Notes: generated from the sequence alone by a model not told the origin. DNA of 64,000 nucleotides from Plasticicumulans lactativorans (GCF_004341245.1 NZ_SLWY01000011.1:140341-204340); one strand, 5' to 3'. Shown: positions 37,030 through 46,110, numbered from the stretch's first letter. Numbers and translations: made by a program.

Positions 37030-37191
37030 GCACGCCCGCCCCCGCCGCGCGCCTGGCTTCGCTCATGCTCGTCGTACGTCCCTGTACGCCTGCGCGGTAC
37101 GGCGCCGCGGCGCGCCATCCCGGCGCCCGCGGCGCGCGTAATCCGCTCCGCAAGCGCCCGGCGGCCGTGGGTGCGCCGGCCCGCGCGCCGC

Positions 37192-38127
37192 TCAGTAGTA
37201 GCGCTTCAGATCCATGCCGCCGTAGAGCGCGGCGACCTGCTCGGCGTAGCCGTTGAACGGCAGCGTGTCGCGCTTGAACAGGTCACCGATGCGCCGCTCG
37301 CGCTTCTGGCTCCAGCGCGGGTGGTCGACCGCCGGGTTGACGTTGGCGTAGAAGCCGTACTCGTCGGGCTGCATGCGGTTCCAGGTGGTCTCGGGCACGG
37401 TCTCGACCAGGCGCAGGCGCACGATCGACTTGATGCTCTTGAAGCCGTACTTCCACGGCACCACCAGGCGCAGCGGCGCGCCGTTCTGGTTCGGCAGCAC
37501 CTCGCCGTACAGCCCCACCGCGAGCAGGGTCAGCGGGTGCAGGGCCTCGTCCATGCGCAGGCCCTCGCGGTAGGGCCAGTCGAGGATGCTGCGGTTCTGC
37601 CCCGGCATCTGCTCGGGATCGAACAGGGTCTCGAAGGCGACGTACTTCGCCTGCGCCGTCGGCTGCACGTGCGCGAGCACGGCGGCGAGCGGCAGCCCCA
37701 CCCACGGCACCACCATCGACCACGCCTCGACGCAGCGCAGCCGGTAGATGCGCTCCTCCAGCGGCGCCCAGCGCAGGACGTCCTCGAGGTCGTAGCGCCC
37801 GGGGCGCTCGCAGTGGCCCTCGACCGTCACGCTCCACGGCCGCGTGCGCAGGCGCCCGGCGTTGCGCGCCGGATCCTCCTTGCCGGTGCCGAACTCGTAG
37901 AAGTTGTTGTAGCGGGTGACGTCGGCGAGCGGTGTCGGCGGCTCGCCGGGGTCGTAGGGGGTCTTGACCACGCCGGCGAGCCTGTCGCCGGCCCGCGCCG
38001 GCAGGTTCGGCAGCAGCGCGGCAGCGGCGGTGGCGGCCCCTGCCTTGAGGAACAGGCGACGCTGCTCGAACAGCGCCCGCGGGGTGATCTCGGACGGGGC
38101 GAGGGTGGCGGAACGGCGGATCAGCAT
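37192..38127 (-). CDS. msrP: Protein-methionine-sulfoxide reductase catalytic subunit
   Basis: Periplasmic molybdenum enzyme (YedY/MsrP) that repairs oxidised methionines. 311 residues: a Tat signal ([20 protein letters not shown]), then the sulfite-oxidase fold with the Moco cysteine in [17 protein letters not shown] and conserved [20 protein letters not shown]. The partner heme-membrane subunit msrQ, usually the next gene, is absent: the downstream neighbour is the convergent RND operon. Confidence 0.93.
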   Translation of the reverse strand: MLIRRSATLAPSEITPRALFEQRRLFLKAGAATAAAALLPNLPARAGDRLAGVVKTPYDPGEPPTPLADVTRYNNFYEFGTGKEDPARNAGRLRTRPWSVTVEGHCERPGRYDLEDVLRWAPLEERIYRLRCVEAWSMVVPWVGLPLAAVLAHVQPTAQAKYVAFETLFDPEQMPGQNRSILDWPYREGLRMDEALHPLTLLAVGLYGEVLPNQNGAPLRLVVPWKYGFKSIKSIVRLRLVETVPETTWNRMQPDEYGFYANVNPAVDHPRWSQKRERRIGDLFKRDTLPFNGYAEQVAALYGGMDLKRYY

Positions 38128-38417
38128 GACGGGTCTCCGACGGCAGGACGGGTGGACACTGGGACCGCGGGCCGTGCGCGGCGTCGCGGGTAGCCTGCCT
38201 CAATACGCCGCAGACGCGGCGGCGGACGCATGCCGCCCCCCGCGTCGGGCGACGGATACAGCCCGTCACAGCGCCCGGACCTTGAACACCGCTCCGGGAT
38301 CGCCTATTCCAAGCGCGCGAGCTCTTCGTTTTGCATGGACCCGACGACGAGCACAGGCCGGCCCCGCAGCCGCCGCGCCCGGCCCGACAACAGGCGGACG
38401 AACCCAGGAGTCCACCC

Positions 38418-38615
38418 ATGCGCGAACACTCCGATATCGAAAACGCCTCCAAGAGCGGCGTACAACGCCCGCCCGGCCCGGCGCCGGCCACGCCGATCCC
38501 CGGAGCCAGGGCCTGGCGCTCGATCGAGCGCTACCGCGAACTCAAGGAACTGCGCAAGCACCTCGCCGACATCACCCACGATCTCGACGGCGACCAGCCC
38601 GACCTCCACATCTGA
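38418..38615 (+). CDS. Small uncharacterised protein, 65 aa
   Basis: ATG 38418 follows AGGAG at ideal distance. The N-terminal half is Pro/Ala-rich; the C-terminal half (RAWRSIERYRELKELRKHLA) is one charged helix ending in acidic residues. It resembles in outline the short PA3496-type helical proteins, but I cannot confirm that. A very strong hairpin follows its stop. Confidence 0.6.
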   Translation: MREHSDIENASKSGVQRPPGPAPATPIPGARAWRSIERYRELKELRKHLADITHDLDGDQPDLHI

Positions 38616-38626
38616 CGCCGGCATCC

Positions 38627-38669
38627 CGCCACGGCCGCCGACCGGTCCCCCCGGTCGGCGGCCGTGGCG
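38627..38669 (+). terminator. 19-bp hairpin after the 65-aa protein gene
   Basis: Perfect 19-pair stem (inner part GGCCGCCGACCGG / CCGGTCGGCGGCC) around TCCCC, starting 11 bases after the stop codon. There is no T-tract, so it may end transcription inefficiently or protect the 3' end. Confidence 0.65.
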
Positions 38670-38791
38670 CCGCCCGGGGCCGCGGGCCCGGCGCCGGCAC
38701 GTGCGTCGAGGCGCTTCCGCGCCCCTTCCCCGCTGCGGCTAGAATGGCGGCGTTTTTGCACCCGCACATCCAGCCTCCGCGAGGACCTCCC

Positions 38792-39610
38792 TTGGATACC
38801 CTGTTGCTGCTCAAGGCCCTGATCCTGGGCCTGGTGGAAGGCGCCACCGAATTCCTGCCCGTCTCGAGCACCGGCCACCAGATCATCGTCGCTGACTTCC
38901 TCGCCTTCACCGGCGAGCGTGCCAAGACCTTCGAAATCTTCATCCAGCTCGGCGCGATCCTCGCCGTGGTCTGGCACTACCGCGCGCGCATCGCCCACGT
39001 GCTCGGCACGCTCGGCAGCGAATCCGCCTCGCGCCGCCTGCTGCTCAACCTGGCGATCGCCTTCCTGCCCGCCGCCGTGCTCGGGCTCGCCTTCAGCAAG
39101 GCGATCAAGGAGCACCTGTTCAACCCGGTCAGCGTCGCCTCGGCGCTGGTCGCCGGCGGCTTCGTCATCCTGCTGATCGAACGCCGCAACGCCCGCCCCA
39201 CGGTGCGCGAGGTCGACGCCATCAGCGGCCGCACCGCGCTCATGATCGGGCTCGCACAATGCTTCGCGCTGTTCCCCGGGGTGTCGCGCTCGGGCTCGAC
39301 GATCATGGGTTCGCTGCTGTGCGGGCTGTCGCGCCCGGCGGCGACCGAGTTCTCGTTCTTCCTGTCGATCCCGACCATGTTCGCCGCCACCCTCTACAGC
39401 CTGTACAAGGCGCGCGACGTGCTCTCGATGGCCGACGTGCCGACCTTCGGCGTCGGCTTCGTCGCCGCCTTCATCAGCGGCCTGATCGTCGTGCGGCTGT
39501 TCCTCGCCTACGTCAGCAAGCACAGCTTCATCCCCTTCGCCTGGTACCGCATCGCGCTGGGCGCCCTGCTGCTGCTCTACTTCCAGTTCCATCCCTGGGT
39601 CGGCGAGTGA
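38792..39610 (+). CDS. uppP: Undecaprenyl-diphosphatase
   Basis: Integral membrane phosphatase (BacA/UppP) that recycles the C55 lipid carrier for peptidoglycan and other envelope polymers. 272 residues; EGATEFLPVSSTGHQIIVAD near 20 and LFPGVSRSGSTIMGSLLCG near 165 are the two catalytic motifs. Start is TTG 38792 (LDTLLLLKALILGLVEGATE aligns with the family N-terminus), with GAGGA upstream; no ATG fits. Single gene. Confidence 0.93.
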   Translation: MDTLLLLKALILGLVEGATEFLPVSSTGHQIIVADFLAFTGERAKTFEIFIQLGAILAVVWHYRARIAHVLGTLGSESASRRLLLNLAIAFLPAAVLGLAFSKAIKEHLFNPVSVASALVAGGFVILLIERRNARPTVREVDAISGRTALMIGLAQCFALFPGVSRSGSTIMGSLLCGLSRPAATEFSFFLSIPTMFAATLYSLYKARDVLSMADVPTFGVGFVAAFISGLIVVRLFLAYVSKHSFIPFAWYRIALGALLLLYFQFHPWVGE

Positions 39611-39794
39611 CGCCGTCGCGCCGATGAGCGTCGCCGCGGGCTGCGGCCCGCGCGCCTCCCGCGGTGGCGCCGTCGCGCCATCGCCCACGCCTTGACAGCC
39701 CGGAACGAGCCGCTAGCTTGCTCCGGGCCGGCGCCTCGGCACGTGGCCGCGTGCGCGGCGCCCGGCCGCCCCCGAGCCCACAGGAGAGACGCCC

Positions 39795-40259
39795 ATGGCC
39801 TTCACCCTCGGAGACAAGTCGCTCAAGGAACTGGACCGCGTCCATCCCGATCTGGTGGCCGTCGTCAGGCGCGCCATCCAGTTGACGGTGCAGGACTTCG
39901 CGGTCCACGACGGCATCCGCAGCGTCGAGGAACAGAAGCAACTGGTCGCGGCCGGCGCCAGCCAGACGCTGGACTCCCGCCACGTCACCGGCCACGCGGT
40001 CGATCTGGTGCCGTTCATCAACGGCAAGCTGCGCTGGGAGTGGGGGCCGATCTACCGCATCGCCGACGCCGTCCGCCTGGCCGCGCGGGAACTCGGCATC
40101 CCGATCCGCTGGGGCGGCGCCTGGGACGTGGCGTTCACCGACTCGACCGAGCCGACCGAGGACCTCGTCGCCGATTACAGCGCCCGCCGCCGCAAGGCCG
40201 GCAAGAAGGCCTTTCTCGACGGCCCGCATTTCGAGCTGCCGAAGGCACGCTACCCGTAG
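39795..40259 (+). CDS. M15-family peptidoglycan peptidase (endolysin-like)
   Basis: 154 residues without signal peptide. The zinc site of the VanY/CwlK/L-Ala-D-Glu endopeptidase group is visible: RHVTGHAVDLVPF (His and Asp ligands) and DGPHFELPK (second His), with an HDGIRSVEEQKQLV segment typical of phage endolysins. It cleaves peptide cross-bridges of peptidoglycan. Lack of a signal peptide suggests phage origin or export by holin-like means, but no other phage genes are near. AGGAGAG precedes ATG 39795. Confidence 0.85.
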   Translation: MAFTLGDKSLKELDRVHPDLVAVVRRAIQLTVQDFAVHDGIRSVEEQKQLVAAGASQTLDSRHVTGHAVDLVPFINGKLRWEWGPIYRIADAVRLAARELGIPIRWGGAWDVAFTDSTEPTEDLVADYSARRRKAGKKAFLDGPHFELPKARYP

Positions 40260-40451
40260 ACGTGAACCGGGGCCGGCCGCTGCCGCCGCGCCGCTCTGCG
40301 CGCGCGGCGGCAGCCCCCATCGGCCAGGAGGCACTTGCACCAGCGCCCAGGCCGCTTCACCTCGAACCGTCAAAACAACAATAAAAAACATCCAGTTAAT
40401 TGATCATGTCCCGCCCTCTTCGGCATCCCTGAGCCGTGCGTCGGGCTTACC

Positions 40452-40487
40452 TTGACGCGCCCTGAATACTGAATATATTTACACGCA
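40452..40487 (+). promoter_or_regulatory. lexA promoter with overlapping SOS-like box; leaderless start
   Basis: TTGACG (40452-40457), 16 bases, TATATT (40474-40479) form a good sigma-70 promoter. Transcription would begin at about 40486-40487, which is the A of the lexA ATG. CTGAATATATTTACAC (40469-40484) matches 13 of 16 bases of the E. coli-type LexA box and covers the -10 element. No Shine-Dalgarno lies before the ATG. Together this predicts an autorepressed, leaderless mRNA. Confidence 0.7.
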
Positions 40488-41119
40488 TGAACGAATTGAC
40501 AGTCAAACAGCAGCGGGTGCTCGCCTTCATCCAGCGGCACATCCAGGGCCACGGCAGGCCACCGACCCGGGCCGAGATCGCCCAGGGCCTGGGGTTCAGC
40601 TCCCTCAACGCCGCCGAAACCCACCTCAGGGCGCTGGCACGCAAGGGCGCCATCGAGCTGACGCCGGGCGGGGCGCGCGGCATCCGGCTGCTCGCGGAAG
40701 CCTCGCCGGAAGGCGGCCCGGCCGCGACTGCCGCGGGCCTGCCGCTGATCGGGCGGGTGGCGGCCGGCTCGCCGGTCCTGGCCGAACAGAACGTCGAGGC
40801 GCACTTCGAGGTCGACAGCGCCCTCTTCCGCCCCGCGGCCGACTACCTGCTGCGGGTGAGCGGGATGAGCATGCGCGACGCCGGGATCCTCGACGGTGAC
40901 CTGCTGGTCGTGCACCGCACGCCCGAGGCGCGCAACGGGCAGATCGTGGTCGCCCGCCTGGGTGACGAGGTCACCGTCAAGCGCTTCGAACGCTCCGACC
41001 GGCGGGTGCGCCTGCTGCCCGCCAACCCCGATTTCAGCCCCATCGAGATCCGGCTCGACCACGATCCGCTGGTCATCGAAGGCATCGCCGTAGGTGTGAT
41101 TCGCAACGGGAGGCTCTGA
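40487..41119 (+). CDS. lexA: LexA-family SOS repressor
   Basis: 210-residue self-cleaving repressor. Winged helix-turn-helix at 1-65 ([20 protein letters not shown]). Cleavage site Ala93-Gly94 in VAAGSP. Catalytic Ser128 (SGMSMRD) and Lys165 (TVKRF) are 37 residues apart as in E. coli (119/156). The [11 protein letters not shown] recognition region agrees with an E. coli-like DNA target and the box upstream. It is followed after five bases by imuA, the start of a DNA-damage mutagenesis cassette in many bacteria (LexA2 type). Whether it is the cell's main LexA is unknown. Confidence 0.93.
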   Translation: MNELTVKQQRVLAFIQRHIQGHGRPPTRAEIAQGLGFSSLNAAETHLRALARKGAIELTPGGARGIRLLAEASPEGGPAATAAGLPLIGRVAAGSPVLAEQNVEAHFEVDSALFRPAADYLLRVSGMSMRDAGILDGDLLVVHRTPEARNGQIVVARLGDEVTVKRFERSDRRVRLLPANPDFSPIEIRLDHDPLVIEGIAVGVIRNGRL

Positions 41120-41124
41120 CACCC

Positions 41125-41814
41125 ATGAAACCGATCTTCGAGGATCCGCCGGCGCGCCAACGGCCCCCCGCCTCCACACCCGTGGCGCAGCCGCGCCGGC
41201 CGGTCGGGGTGAGCAGCGGTTTCACCGATCTCGACGAACTGCTGCCGGGCGAAGGCTGGCCGTGCCCGGGCGTCACCGAGGTGCTGAGCCAGCAGCCGGG
41301 CATCGGCGAGCTGGGGCTGCTGATGCCGGCGCTCGCGCGCCTGGCGCGCAGCCAGCAGCGCTGGATCGCGTGGATCGCCCCGCCGCAGCTGCCCCACGCG
41401 CCGGCGCTGGCCTACCACGGCATCGATCTCGGGCGCGTGCTGCTGGTGCACGGGCGCGCCGGCCACGACGCGCTCGGGGCGGCCGAGCAGGCGCTCGCCT
41501 CGGGCGCGTGCGCCGCCGTCCTCGTCTGGCCGCGGCAGTTCGACCTCCACGGCCTGCGCCGGCTGCGGATCGCCGCGCGCAAGGGCGAATGCAGCGGCTT
41601 CGTGCTGCGCGTGGTCGACGTGCCCGAGGCGTCCGAACCCGGCGGGCTGCGCGTCGTCGTCGCACCCGCCGCCCGCGGGCTGCGCGTCGACGTGCGGCAC
41701 GGTCGCGGGCGCCGCGGCGTGCACGGCGTCCACCTCGACATCCCGCACGCGATGAGCGAGCCGTTCTTCTTCAGGCCGCCCGGCGCGCGCCGTCCGCCGC
41801 GGCACGTGCACTAA
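41125..41814 (+). CDS. imuA: ImuA-like translesion synthesis protein (SulA/RecA-like)
   Basis: 229 residues. SSGFTDLDELLPGEGWPCPGVTEVLS and the following GELGLLMPALARLARSQQRW match ImuA, a RecA-related protein lacking a full Walker A. ARKGECSGFVLRVVDVPE near 155 is also typical. ImuA normally acts with ImuB and DnaE2 in SOS mutagenesis. Here the next gene is convergent, so imuB and dnaE2 are missing from this locus. The gene ends PPRHVH soon after the usual core. A SulA-like division inhibitor is the alternative reading. Confidence 0.8.
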   Translation: MKPIFEDPPARQRPPASTPVAQPRRPVGVSSGFTDLDELLPGEGWPCPGVTEVLSQQPGIGELGLLMPALARLARSQQRWIAWIAPPQLPHAPALAYHGIDLGRVLLVHGRAGHDALGAAEQALASGACAAVLVWPRQFDLHGLRRLRIAARKGECSGFVLRVVDVPEASEPGGLRVVVAPAARGLRVDVRHGRGRRGVHGVHLDIPHAMSEPFFFRPPGARRPPRHVH

Positions 41815-41850
41815 CGCCGCCCGCCGGGTGTGGACGGGCGGTGCGCGCGG

Positions 41851-44262
41851 CTAGCGCCGGACGGCATCCGCGATCGGCACGACGACCAGGGCGCGCGCCG
41901 GGCGGGGGGGGCGCCCGATGAAGCGCGCGGCGAAATCCGCCGCGGCGACGGCGCGGCTGAACAGCCAGCCCTGCAGGAAGTCGCAGCCGTGGGTGGCGAG
42001 GAAGGCCCGCTGCGCCTCGGTTTCGACGCCCTCGGCGACCACCTTCATGCCCAGTGCGCGCGCCATCGTGATCGCGCCCTCGACCAGGGCGCCGCTGCTG
42101 GCGTCGCGCTCGAGGTCGGCGATGAAGCTGCGATCGAGCTTGAGCATGCCGCTCGGCAGGCGCTTGAGCATCGCCAGCGACGAGTACCCGGTCCCGAAGT
42201 CGTCGATCGCAAAGCGCACGCCGGCGCCTTCGAGCGTGGCGATCGCCTCGCGGGTGCCACCGTCGTCGGCGAGCAGCAGGCGCTCGGTGATCTCGAGCAC
42301 GAGGTTCGCGGGCGGCAGGCGGCTGCCGGCGAGGATCTCCAGCACCCGCCCGGGGAAGTGGTTCTCGCGCAGCTGCCGCGCCGACAGGTTCACCGAAATG
42401 CGCAGGCTTGGCTGCGCGTCCACCCAGGCGGCCGCCTCCTCGCAGGCGCGGCGCAGCACCCAGTCGCCGATCTCGACGATCGCCCCCGACTCCTCGGCAA
42501 TGCGGATCCAGCGATCGACCGGCACCTCGGCGAACTCGGGGTTGCGCCAGCGCAGCAGCGCTTCGGCCCCGACCAGGGCCTTGCCGCCGGCATCGAACAC
42601 CGGCTGGTAGACCAGCATGAACTCGTTGCGGACCAGCGCCACCCGCAGCGCCGACTCGATGCGCGCGCGCTCGTGCGCCAGCTGGTTGAGCCTGCCGGTG
42701 TAGAAGCGAAAGCCCGCGCGGCCCTCGGCCTTGACCGCGTACATCGCGGTGTCCGCCGCCTTCAGCAGCGCGTACGGCTCGCGCCCGTCGTCCGGGAACA
42801 GCGCGGCCCCCAGGCTGAAACCGGTGAACAGCTCGTGCTCGCCGAGCCGCAGCGGCTCCGCCACCGCTTTCGACATGCGCTCGATGATGCGCTCGACCTC
42901 GAGCGCGTCGTCGATCCGCGGCAGCACCACCAGGAATTCGTCGCCGCCGAAACGCGCGACCGTATCCTCGGCCCGCACGGCGCCGCCCAGGCGCCCGGCG
43001 ACCTCCCGCAGCACGCGATCGCCGACGTCGTGGCCGAGGCGGTCGTTGATCGCCTTGAAGTTGTCGAGATCGAGGAACAGCAGCGCCCCGCGGGCACCGC
43101 GCTCGATGCTGCGCATCGCCTGGCCGAGCCGGTCGAGCGCGAGCACCCGGTTCGGCAGCCCGGTGAGTTCGTCGTAATGCGCCCGCCACAAGAGCTGCGA
43201 CTCGTCGTGCTTGCGCCGGGTGATGTCCTCCTGGATCACCAGCAGATGGGTGATGCGGCCGTCGTCGGCACGCACCGGTGCGACGCTGAGGTTCTGCCAG
43301 CGCTCGCCGCCGCCGGCACTGTCGAGCTGCACCTCGCCCTGCCAGGATCCGCCGGCCCGGGCGCGGGCCAGCGGATCGACGCCGCCGGCGTGCGCCAGCA
43401 CGAGCCGCGTGCCGACCGCCGCCAGCGCCGACTGCCCGGACGCCTGCGCGTAGCGCGCGTTGACGTACTCGATCACGCCGTCGGGGTCGGTGATCACCAC
43501 CGCGGCCGGGCTCTGTTCCAGCGCGAGCGAGAGCTTGCGGATCGCTTCGTGGGCCCGCCGGCGCCAGTTGATCTCCTCGCGCAGGTCGGCGTTGACGCGT
43601 GCCAGCGCGGCGGTGCGCTCGGCCACGTGCGCCTCGAGTTCGCGGCGCAGCGCGTCGAGCGCGCGCTGGCGGCGCAGCAGCAGCAGCACCAGCAGCGCGC
43701 CGGCGAGCACGGCCGCGCCCAGCATCAGCAGCGCGCGGGCGTAGCTGCTCTCGAAAGTGTCGCGGCGCGCCTCGACCTGCGCCTGCTGGAAGCGCGAGGC
43801 CTCGCGCACCAGATTGTTGAGGCGCTCGATCAGCAGCAGGAGACGCGCCTGCAACGGCGCCAGGGCGGGGTCGCCGGGGCCCACCGAGGCCAGCACCGGC
43901 TCGATCTCGGCGAGCAGCGCGCGCCCGGCGAGCGCGGTCGCCTCGCCGTCGGGCAGTTCGCGGTAGACCTTCCCGAGCGCACCCTGGAAAGCGCCCCCGA
44001 CGCGGCTCCAGAGCACGTCGAAGGCGACCGACATCGCCTCGGGGTCGATGCGCTCGCCGCGCGCGGCGGCGGCGAACAGGCGCTCGAACACGTTGGCTTC
44101 GCGGCTGAACTGCGCGGCGAAATAGATCAGGTCGTCACGGAAATCACGGCGCTGCTCGATCTGCTGGCTGCGCAGGCCGAGCAGCACGGTGAACAGGCCC
44201 AGCACGAGCACCAGCACCGCCGCCAGCAGCGGCACGTAGGCGAGCAGCGAGCGGCGGCTCAT
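41851..44262 (-). CDS. Membrane-anchored PAS-GGDEF-EAL c-di-GMP enzyme
   Basis: 803 residues. A signal-anchor helix (YVPLLAAVLVLVLGLFTVLL) is followed by a helical extracytoplasmic sensor (about 30-185) and a second membrane helix (ALLMLGAAVLAGALLVLLLL). A short coiled coil, a PAS domain (ALEQSPAAVVITDPDGVIEY), GGDEF (RFGGDEFLVV) and EAL (GAEALLRW, later IDDFGTGYSSLAML) follow. Both catalytic motifs look intact, so either synthesis or breakdown of c-di-GMP is possible. ATG 44262 overlaps the stop of the gene for a Moco-fold periplasmic protein, its likely sensory partner. Confidence 0.92.
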   Translation of the reverse strand: MSRRSLLAYVPLLAAVLVLVLGLFTVLLGLRSQQIEQRRDFRDDLIYFAAQFSREANVFERLFAAAARGERIDPEAMSVAFDVLWSRVGGAFQGALGKVYRELPDGEATALAGRALLAEIEPVLASVGPGDPALAPLQARLLLLIERLNNLVREASRFQQAQVEARRDTFESSYARALLMLGAAVLAGALLVLLLLRRQRALDALRRELEAHVAERTAALARVNADLREEINWRRRAHEAIRKLSLALEQSPAAVVITDPDGVIEYVNARYAQASGQSALAAVGTRLVLAHAGGVDPLARARAGGSWQGEVQLDSAGGGERWQNLSVAPVRADDGRITHLLVIQEDITRRKHDESQLLWRAHYDELTGLPNRVLALDRLGQAMRSIERGARGALLFLDLDNFKAINDRLGHDVGDRVLREVAGRLGGAVRAEDTVARFGGDEFLVVLPRIDDALEVERIIERMSKAVAEPLRLGEHELFTGFSLGAALFPDDGREPYALLKAADTAMYAVKAEGRAGFRFYTGRLNQLAHERARIESALRVALVRNEFMLVYQPVFDAGGKALVGAEALLRWRNPEFAEVPVDRWIRIAEESGAIVEIGDWVLRRACEEAAAWVDAQPSLRISVNLSARQLRENHFPGRVLEILAGSRLPPANLVLEITERLLLADDGGTREAIATLEGAGVRFAIDDFGTGYSSLAMLKRLPSGMLKLDRSFIADLERDASSGALVEGAITMARALGMKVVAEGVETEAQRAFLATHGCDFLQGWLFSRAVAAADFAARFIGRPPRPARALVVVPIADAVRR

Positions 44263-44837
44263 GGCTCCACGACGATCTCGGACAACTGCCAGACGGCGCG
44301 CCGGTAGATGCTTTCGGTGCGCAGCTCGGCGAAGTCGTCCCACGGGTAGATCAGCCACAGCGGGCCGCGCTCGCGCACGCCGAGCGTGTGTCCGTCGGCG
44401 CGCAGCGCGAGCACCGGGCGATAGCGCTCGGCATCCTCCACCGGGACCTGCGCCACGTAGCCGTTGAGGGCGGTCAGTTCGAGCATGCGCCCCTCTGCGC
44501 CGACCCGCGCCAGCACGTCGGTGAGCATCGGTCCCTCGAAGGCGACGACGCCGTCGGTCCACGGCGTGCGCGTGCGGATGGTCTCGACCGGCAGCGCGTC
44601 GATCTGCGTGCGGTCGAACGCCGCCGCCCCCTCCGCGGTGTTGTGCACGCTGATCGCGCCGCGCACGCGCAGCAGCGGCCGGCCCTGCGGCGCTGGCAGG
44701 GGCGTCGCCTGCACCGGCGCCGGCGCGGCGCCGGCGGCGGCGGCCAGCGCCGCGGGCCCGAACAGCCAGGCGCAGGCGAGCACGCGCAGGCAGCGACGAC
44801 GGGACGGGTTGATGCCCTCGGCAGCCGCGGTACGCAT
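44259..44837 (-). CDS. Exported sulfite-oxidase-fold (molybdopterin oxidoreductase-like) protein without Moco cysteine
   Basis: 192 residues: a signal peptide (SRRRCLRVLACAWLFGPAAL) and one domain resembling the Oxidored_molyb fold (ALNGYVAQVPVEDAERYRPV, RERGPLWLIYPWDDFAELRT). In true members a cysteine ligates molybdenum; the mature part here has none, so the domain probably binds a ligand or senses rather than catalyses. ATGA overlap with the downstream GGDEF-EAL gene indicates joint function, perhaps presenting a periplasmic signal to its sensor domain. It follows moeA closely (5 bases), which may be relevant or accidental. Confidence 0.75.
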   Translation of the reverse strand: MRTAAAEGINPSRRRCLRVLACAWLFGPAALAAAAGAAPAPVQATPLPAPQGRPLLRVRGAISVHNTAEGAAAFDRTQIDALPVETIRTRTPWTDGVVAFEGPMLTDVLARVGAEGRMLELTALNGYVAQVPVEDAERYRPVLALRADGHTLGVRERGPLWLIYPWDDFAELRTESIYRRAVWQLSEIVVEP

Positions 44838-44841
44838 GGCC

Positions 44842-46110
44842 TCAGCACAGGCCTTCGAAGGGCTCGACGTCGACCAGGTCGCCGGGGGCGCCCCCGGCAC
44901 AGGCCGTCGGCAGCACGATGAAGCAGTCGGCGCGGCTGATCGAACTCAGGATGCCCGAGCCCTGCTCGCCGGTCGGGCGCACGCCGAGGCTGCCGTCGGC
45001 CGCGCGTTCGAGCACGCCGCGCTGGAACTCGACGCGGCCCGGGCGCTTCTTCACCGCCGCCAGCAGCGGCACCCGCACCCGTACCGGCGCGGTCGCGCTC
45101 TGCCCCATCATCCGCCGCAGCGCCGGCTGCACGAACTGGTAGAAGGTCACCACCACCGAGACCGGGTTGCCCGGCAGGCCGAAGAACACCGCGTCGCCGA
45201 TGCGGCCGAAGGCGAGCGGCCGGCCGGGCTTCATCGCGATCTTCCAGAAGTCGATGTGGCCGAGCGCACCGAGGATCTCCTTGACGAAATCGGCCTCGCC
45301 GACCGACACCCCGCCCGAGCTGATCACCGCATCGGCGCAGGCCGCGGCCTCGCGGAACGCCGTGCGCAGCGCGGCCGCGTCGTCGCGCACCACGCCCATG
45401 TCGATCAGCTCCACGCCGAGGCGCGTCAGCAGGCCGTGGAGCGAGTAGCGGTTGCTGTCATAGACGCAGCCGGCGTCGAGCGCTTCGCCGATCGAGCGCA
45501 GTTCGTCGCCGGTGGAGAAGAACGCCACGCGCAGGCGCCGCCGCACCGTGACCTCGGCCAGGCCGAGCGAGGCGAGCACGCCGAGATCGGCCGGGGCGAG
45601 GCGGCGCCCGGCGGCGAGCACGGTCGCACCGCGCGGCAGGTCCTCGCCCGCCAGGCGGATGTTCTGCCCGGCGCGATGACCGCTGCCGATGCGCACCTCT
45701 TCGCCATCGCGCAGCGCGGCCTCCTGCATCACCACGCAGTCGGCGCCGGCCGGCAGCACGCCGCCGGTCATGATGCGCACCGCCTCGCCGGCGCCGAGGG
45801 TGCCGTCCCAGGCCGCGCCGGCGAGCGCGGTGCCGACCACGCGCAGGCTCACGCTGCCGCCCGCCGGCAGGTCGGCGGCGCGCACCGCGTAGCCGTCCAT
45901 CGCCGAGTTGGCGTGCGCGGGCACGTCCGCCGGCGCGATCACGTCGGCGGCGAGCACCCGGCCGAGCGCGGCGCGCAGCGCCACGCGCTCGCAGCCGGCC
46001 ACCGGGGCGACGACGGCGTCGATGCGCGCCAGCGCCTCCTCCACGCCGAGCGCGTGCGGGTCATAGTCGTCGCAGCAGCTCGGCTGCGGGTCGAGGGGGG
46101 GCTGGGTCAT
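44842..46110 (-). CDS. moeA: Molybdopterin molybdenumtransferase
   Basis: 422 residues; inserts molybdate into adenylylated molybdopterin. Four-domain MoeA layout with DVPAHANSAMDGYAVRAADL near 55-70, IMTGGVLPAGADCVVMQE near 110 and the MoaB-like domain with SSGGVSVGEADFVKEIL near 255. ATGA overlap with mobB upstream. Supplies cofactor for the formate dehydrogenase and MsrP of this window. Confidence 0.95.
   Translation of the reverse strand: MTQPPLDPQPSCCDDYDPHALGVEEALARIDAVVAPVAGCERVALRAALGRVLAADVIAPADVPAHANSAMDGYAVRAADLPAGGSVSLRVVGTALAGAAWDGTLGAGEAVRIMTGGVLPAGADCVVMQEAALRDGEEVRIGSGHRAGQNIRLAGEDLPRGATVLAAGRRLAPADLGVLASLGLAEVTVRRRLRVAFFSTGDELRSIGEALDAGCVYDSNRYSLHGLLTRLGVELIDMGVVRDDAAALRTAFREAAACADAVISSGGVSVGEADFVKEILGALGHIDFWKIAMKPGRPLAFGRIGDAVFFGLPGNPVSVVVTFYQFVQPALRRMMGQSATAPVRVRVPLLAAVKKRPGRVEFQRGVLERAADGSLGVRPTGEQGSGILSSISRADCFIVLPTACAGGAPGDLVDVEPFEGLC

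Noticed and set aside
39795..40259. Prophage remnant around the M15 endolysin-like gene
   Set aside because: No holin, tail, integrase or attachment repeats flank it; neighbours are uppP and lexA.
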